Assembly: GCA_021160885.1 (NCBI GenBank)
Contig: JAGHBR010000351.1
Span: 1 to 15,762 of the forward strand
Direction: 5' to 3'
Length of the DNA: 15,762 bases
From: Caldisericaceae bacterium
GTDB taxonomy: Bacteria > Calditrichota > Calditrichia > Calditrichales > Calditrichaceae
This document shows positions 15,401 through 15,762 of the stretch, one piece after another; position 1 is the first letter of the stretch, and each line of letters opens with the position of its first letter. The translations under genes were made by a program, and so were the position numbers. The notes beneath the pieces were generated by a model. The model did not search any database, was not told the origin of the DNA, and saw only the letters and a program-made list of their open reading frames with translations.

Positions 15401-15762
15401 AAGTGGAATTTTAAGTCGTGTAAAACCTCACCGGACTCATAATTTAAGGTTCCTCTGCGCCCGGTTATCGCTAATCTTTTATTTTGGGAATTAAATATGA
15501 TTTCAATTTCGGAAGACAGCTTAAGGGATTTTAACCTGTCAGCATCATTACCAATTGGTAACTCTGAAAGATTCAATTGATTAATTTTGAGCTGCCCTAC
15601 AAATTCAGGATTAAAAATATCTTTAACGAATAATTGTCCTTCAAATGGCGCGCCGGCTAAACGTCCTTTTAATGGATTTAAGATCAACTGGTTATCAGTA
15701 ATAACTGCTTTAGTGCTTAACGAATCTAATTGAAGGGCAGCGAGTTGTAAAAATTCGGAATC
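12412..15762 (-). CDS. tamB: TamB-like AsmA-family inner-membrane/periplasmic translocation protein (N-terminus outside the window)
   Basis: The visible 1116 residues form a long, mostly beta-strand, repeat-like protein with many LNLSGSFQNPVLSG-type blocks, typical of the AsmA/TamB beta-groove. Such proteins bridge the periplasm and take part in outer-membrane protein assembly and phospholipid transport. The last ~340 residues (from about 13440 leftward) match the C-terminal TamB domain (DUF490): a run beginning NFLENIDWDVLTVSG, then GRISSSRGRLEYLDQTF, SGQAWTTIRD and VLADLGFSVGN. The end resembles membrane strands, with SFGLEYRFLRNILLEIEYD and a final RLRHSFTF. The frame stays open to the edge of the window, so the TTG at 15687 is internal and the N-terminal membrane anchor lies beyond 15762. 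The stop is 1 base from an ATG in front of bamA, so the two genes are certainly in one transcript. No tamA-like gene is present here. Confidence 0.9.
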   Translation of the reverse strand, partial: DSEFLQLAALQLDSLSTKAVITDNQLILNPLKGRLAGAPFEGQLFVKDIFNPEFVGQLKINQLNLSELPIGNDADRLKSLKLSSEIEIIFNSQNKRLAITGRRGTLNYESGEVLHDLKFHFKSVPDSFQTARVQAMFAEADSLKLNFFLDRATSLANFKLWARHQGGRHVIFNRLHFKKHDLNVKGQLNLKEKRLNGSWQYAIHQQKDSVLTVNGLLSGDPQNMSIAVVNSNKKNFKAHLQITDLFQDWKIEHGWLSEFPLEKLTDIDGLQNFFSLSHSSFKLSGSFKDGVNSQIIISKKSNPKDRIELYTRISDLFAKEKSISGLCRLKNLEGNLKFQFSPEKLNGQFNFQNQILGRVDIDLKKESYLSSQVKLQDFKVMRALSDSVASDDFRLLGALNGELDLNGSFQNPVLSGAITGDRFVFNDIGYYQFNLKFAANKSFIKLDSLLIAINNLPVIQGKGFADIKNDTLNAGFSAKDVDFEQIWFTFFKSNPKLTGTTSYQLKLAGPVKKPQFNLNLQMENGYLDRIPFDYFSISLKNQYLNGQNILNLEKQKLVFERLEVARRNGFALNAIGEIPFDPTQKIDFFVNFKGDLLGLIPYYQPFFEKATSDVEMHLAFGGSPDQIRLSSGYLLINKGELWMKNVARHVSNISGVIEKKSHSNQVNFINLSAEAGGENLTINTVRNVKLADGRKLQPWYVKNFDLDFGVLKLTTTGHGVRLHIPGLMVKGDEGRLYLTGMNNQESFYFAGPLKHPVVHGKVVLYDTRLTFPFLSQGTPVKRNNAVLNFLENIDWDVLTVSGEDVLYFREIPAYIDNVNTELYIDESSPGLHFSGILNEGTFKVSGRISSSRGRLEYLDQTFRVDFFQAEFTQNSPYPIISGQAWTTIRDSIGAIPKTIYLKLYAIDRETHQEKQQGSWEDFKFKLVSADPKIGESQELVLADLGFSVGNIADKVTSVGGAVTEKYLFRPLFRPLERAIERNLGIDMVRFNSNIARNLFYSSIGFGKNSFNRSTPLINPFNTQTPYLFLMQSSEITLGKYLTQNLFFTYTGQLVSFYDQSRPSFDINHSFGLEYRFLRNILLEIEYDRELMGYYKIQNQKQYLEDIKIRLRHSFTF

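Noticed and set aside
1..15762. Plus-strand open frames of 60-150 codons opposite the large genes
   Set aside because: All lie antisense to genes with clear family motifs and show no coherent domains or ribosome sites. They are reading-frame shadows.

Overview
The window reads as one continuous leftward (minus-strand) stretch of a Gram-negative chromosome. I see no mobile element, CRISPR array, rRNA or tRNA. A bacterium of the FCB group or a relative is likely, because LpxC and FabZ are encoded as one fused polypeptide and tamB lies directly next to bamA. The overall flavour resembles Calditrichota (Caldithrix-like). That is an impression from family resemblance and cannot be proved from this window.

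Right part (15762 down to 4507): an envelope-biogenesis gene cluster, read right to left. The order is tamB (5' end outside the window), bamA, skp/ompH, lpxD, lpxC-fabZ fusion, lpxA, a LipM-type octanoyltransferase/lipoate ligase-family gene, and a secreted probable outer-membrane barrel protein. Most junctions are 1 to 22 bases or overlap. The exception is about 70 bases before skp, which holds a possible internal promoter. BamA, Skp and TamB handle insertion and transport of outer-membrane components. LpxA, LpxC and LpxD carry out the first three steps of lipid A synthesis, and FabZ supplies the hydroxyacyl-ACP branch point. The cluster ends at a convincing intrinsic terminator at about 4442-4482.

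Middle (4506 down to 3546): about 960 bases without an intact gene. It contains a decayed DUF3592-like small membrane-protein gene (one in-frame stop, one frameshift), flanked by short hairpins.

Left part (3545 down to 1): a DinG-family helicase fused to an N-terminal DEDDh exonuclease and retaining iron-sulfur cysteines. It overlaps by 11 bases the start of a histidine ammonia-lyase gene (hutH) that runs off the window.

Several starts are better placed at internal GTG or ATG codons that follow strong Shine-Dalgarno sequences (skp, bamA, barrel protein), and lpxA appears to use TTG. I found no wholly new system. The observations most worth a second look are the DUF3592 pseudogene, the tamB-bamA pair with a barrel-like TamB end, and the exonuclease-DinG protein that keeps its Fe-S ligands.
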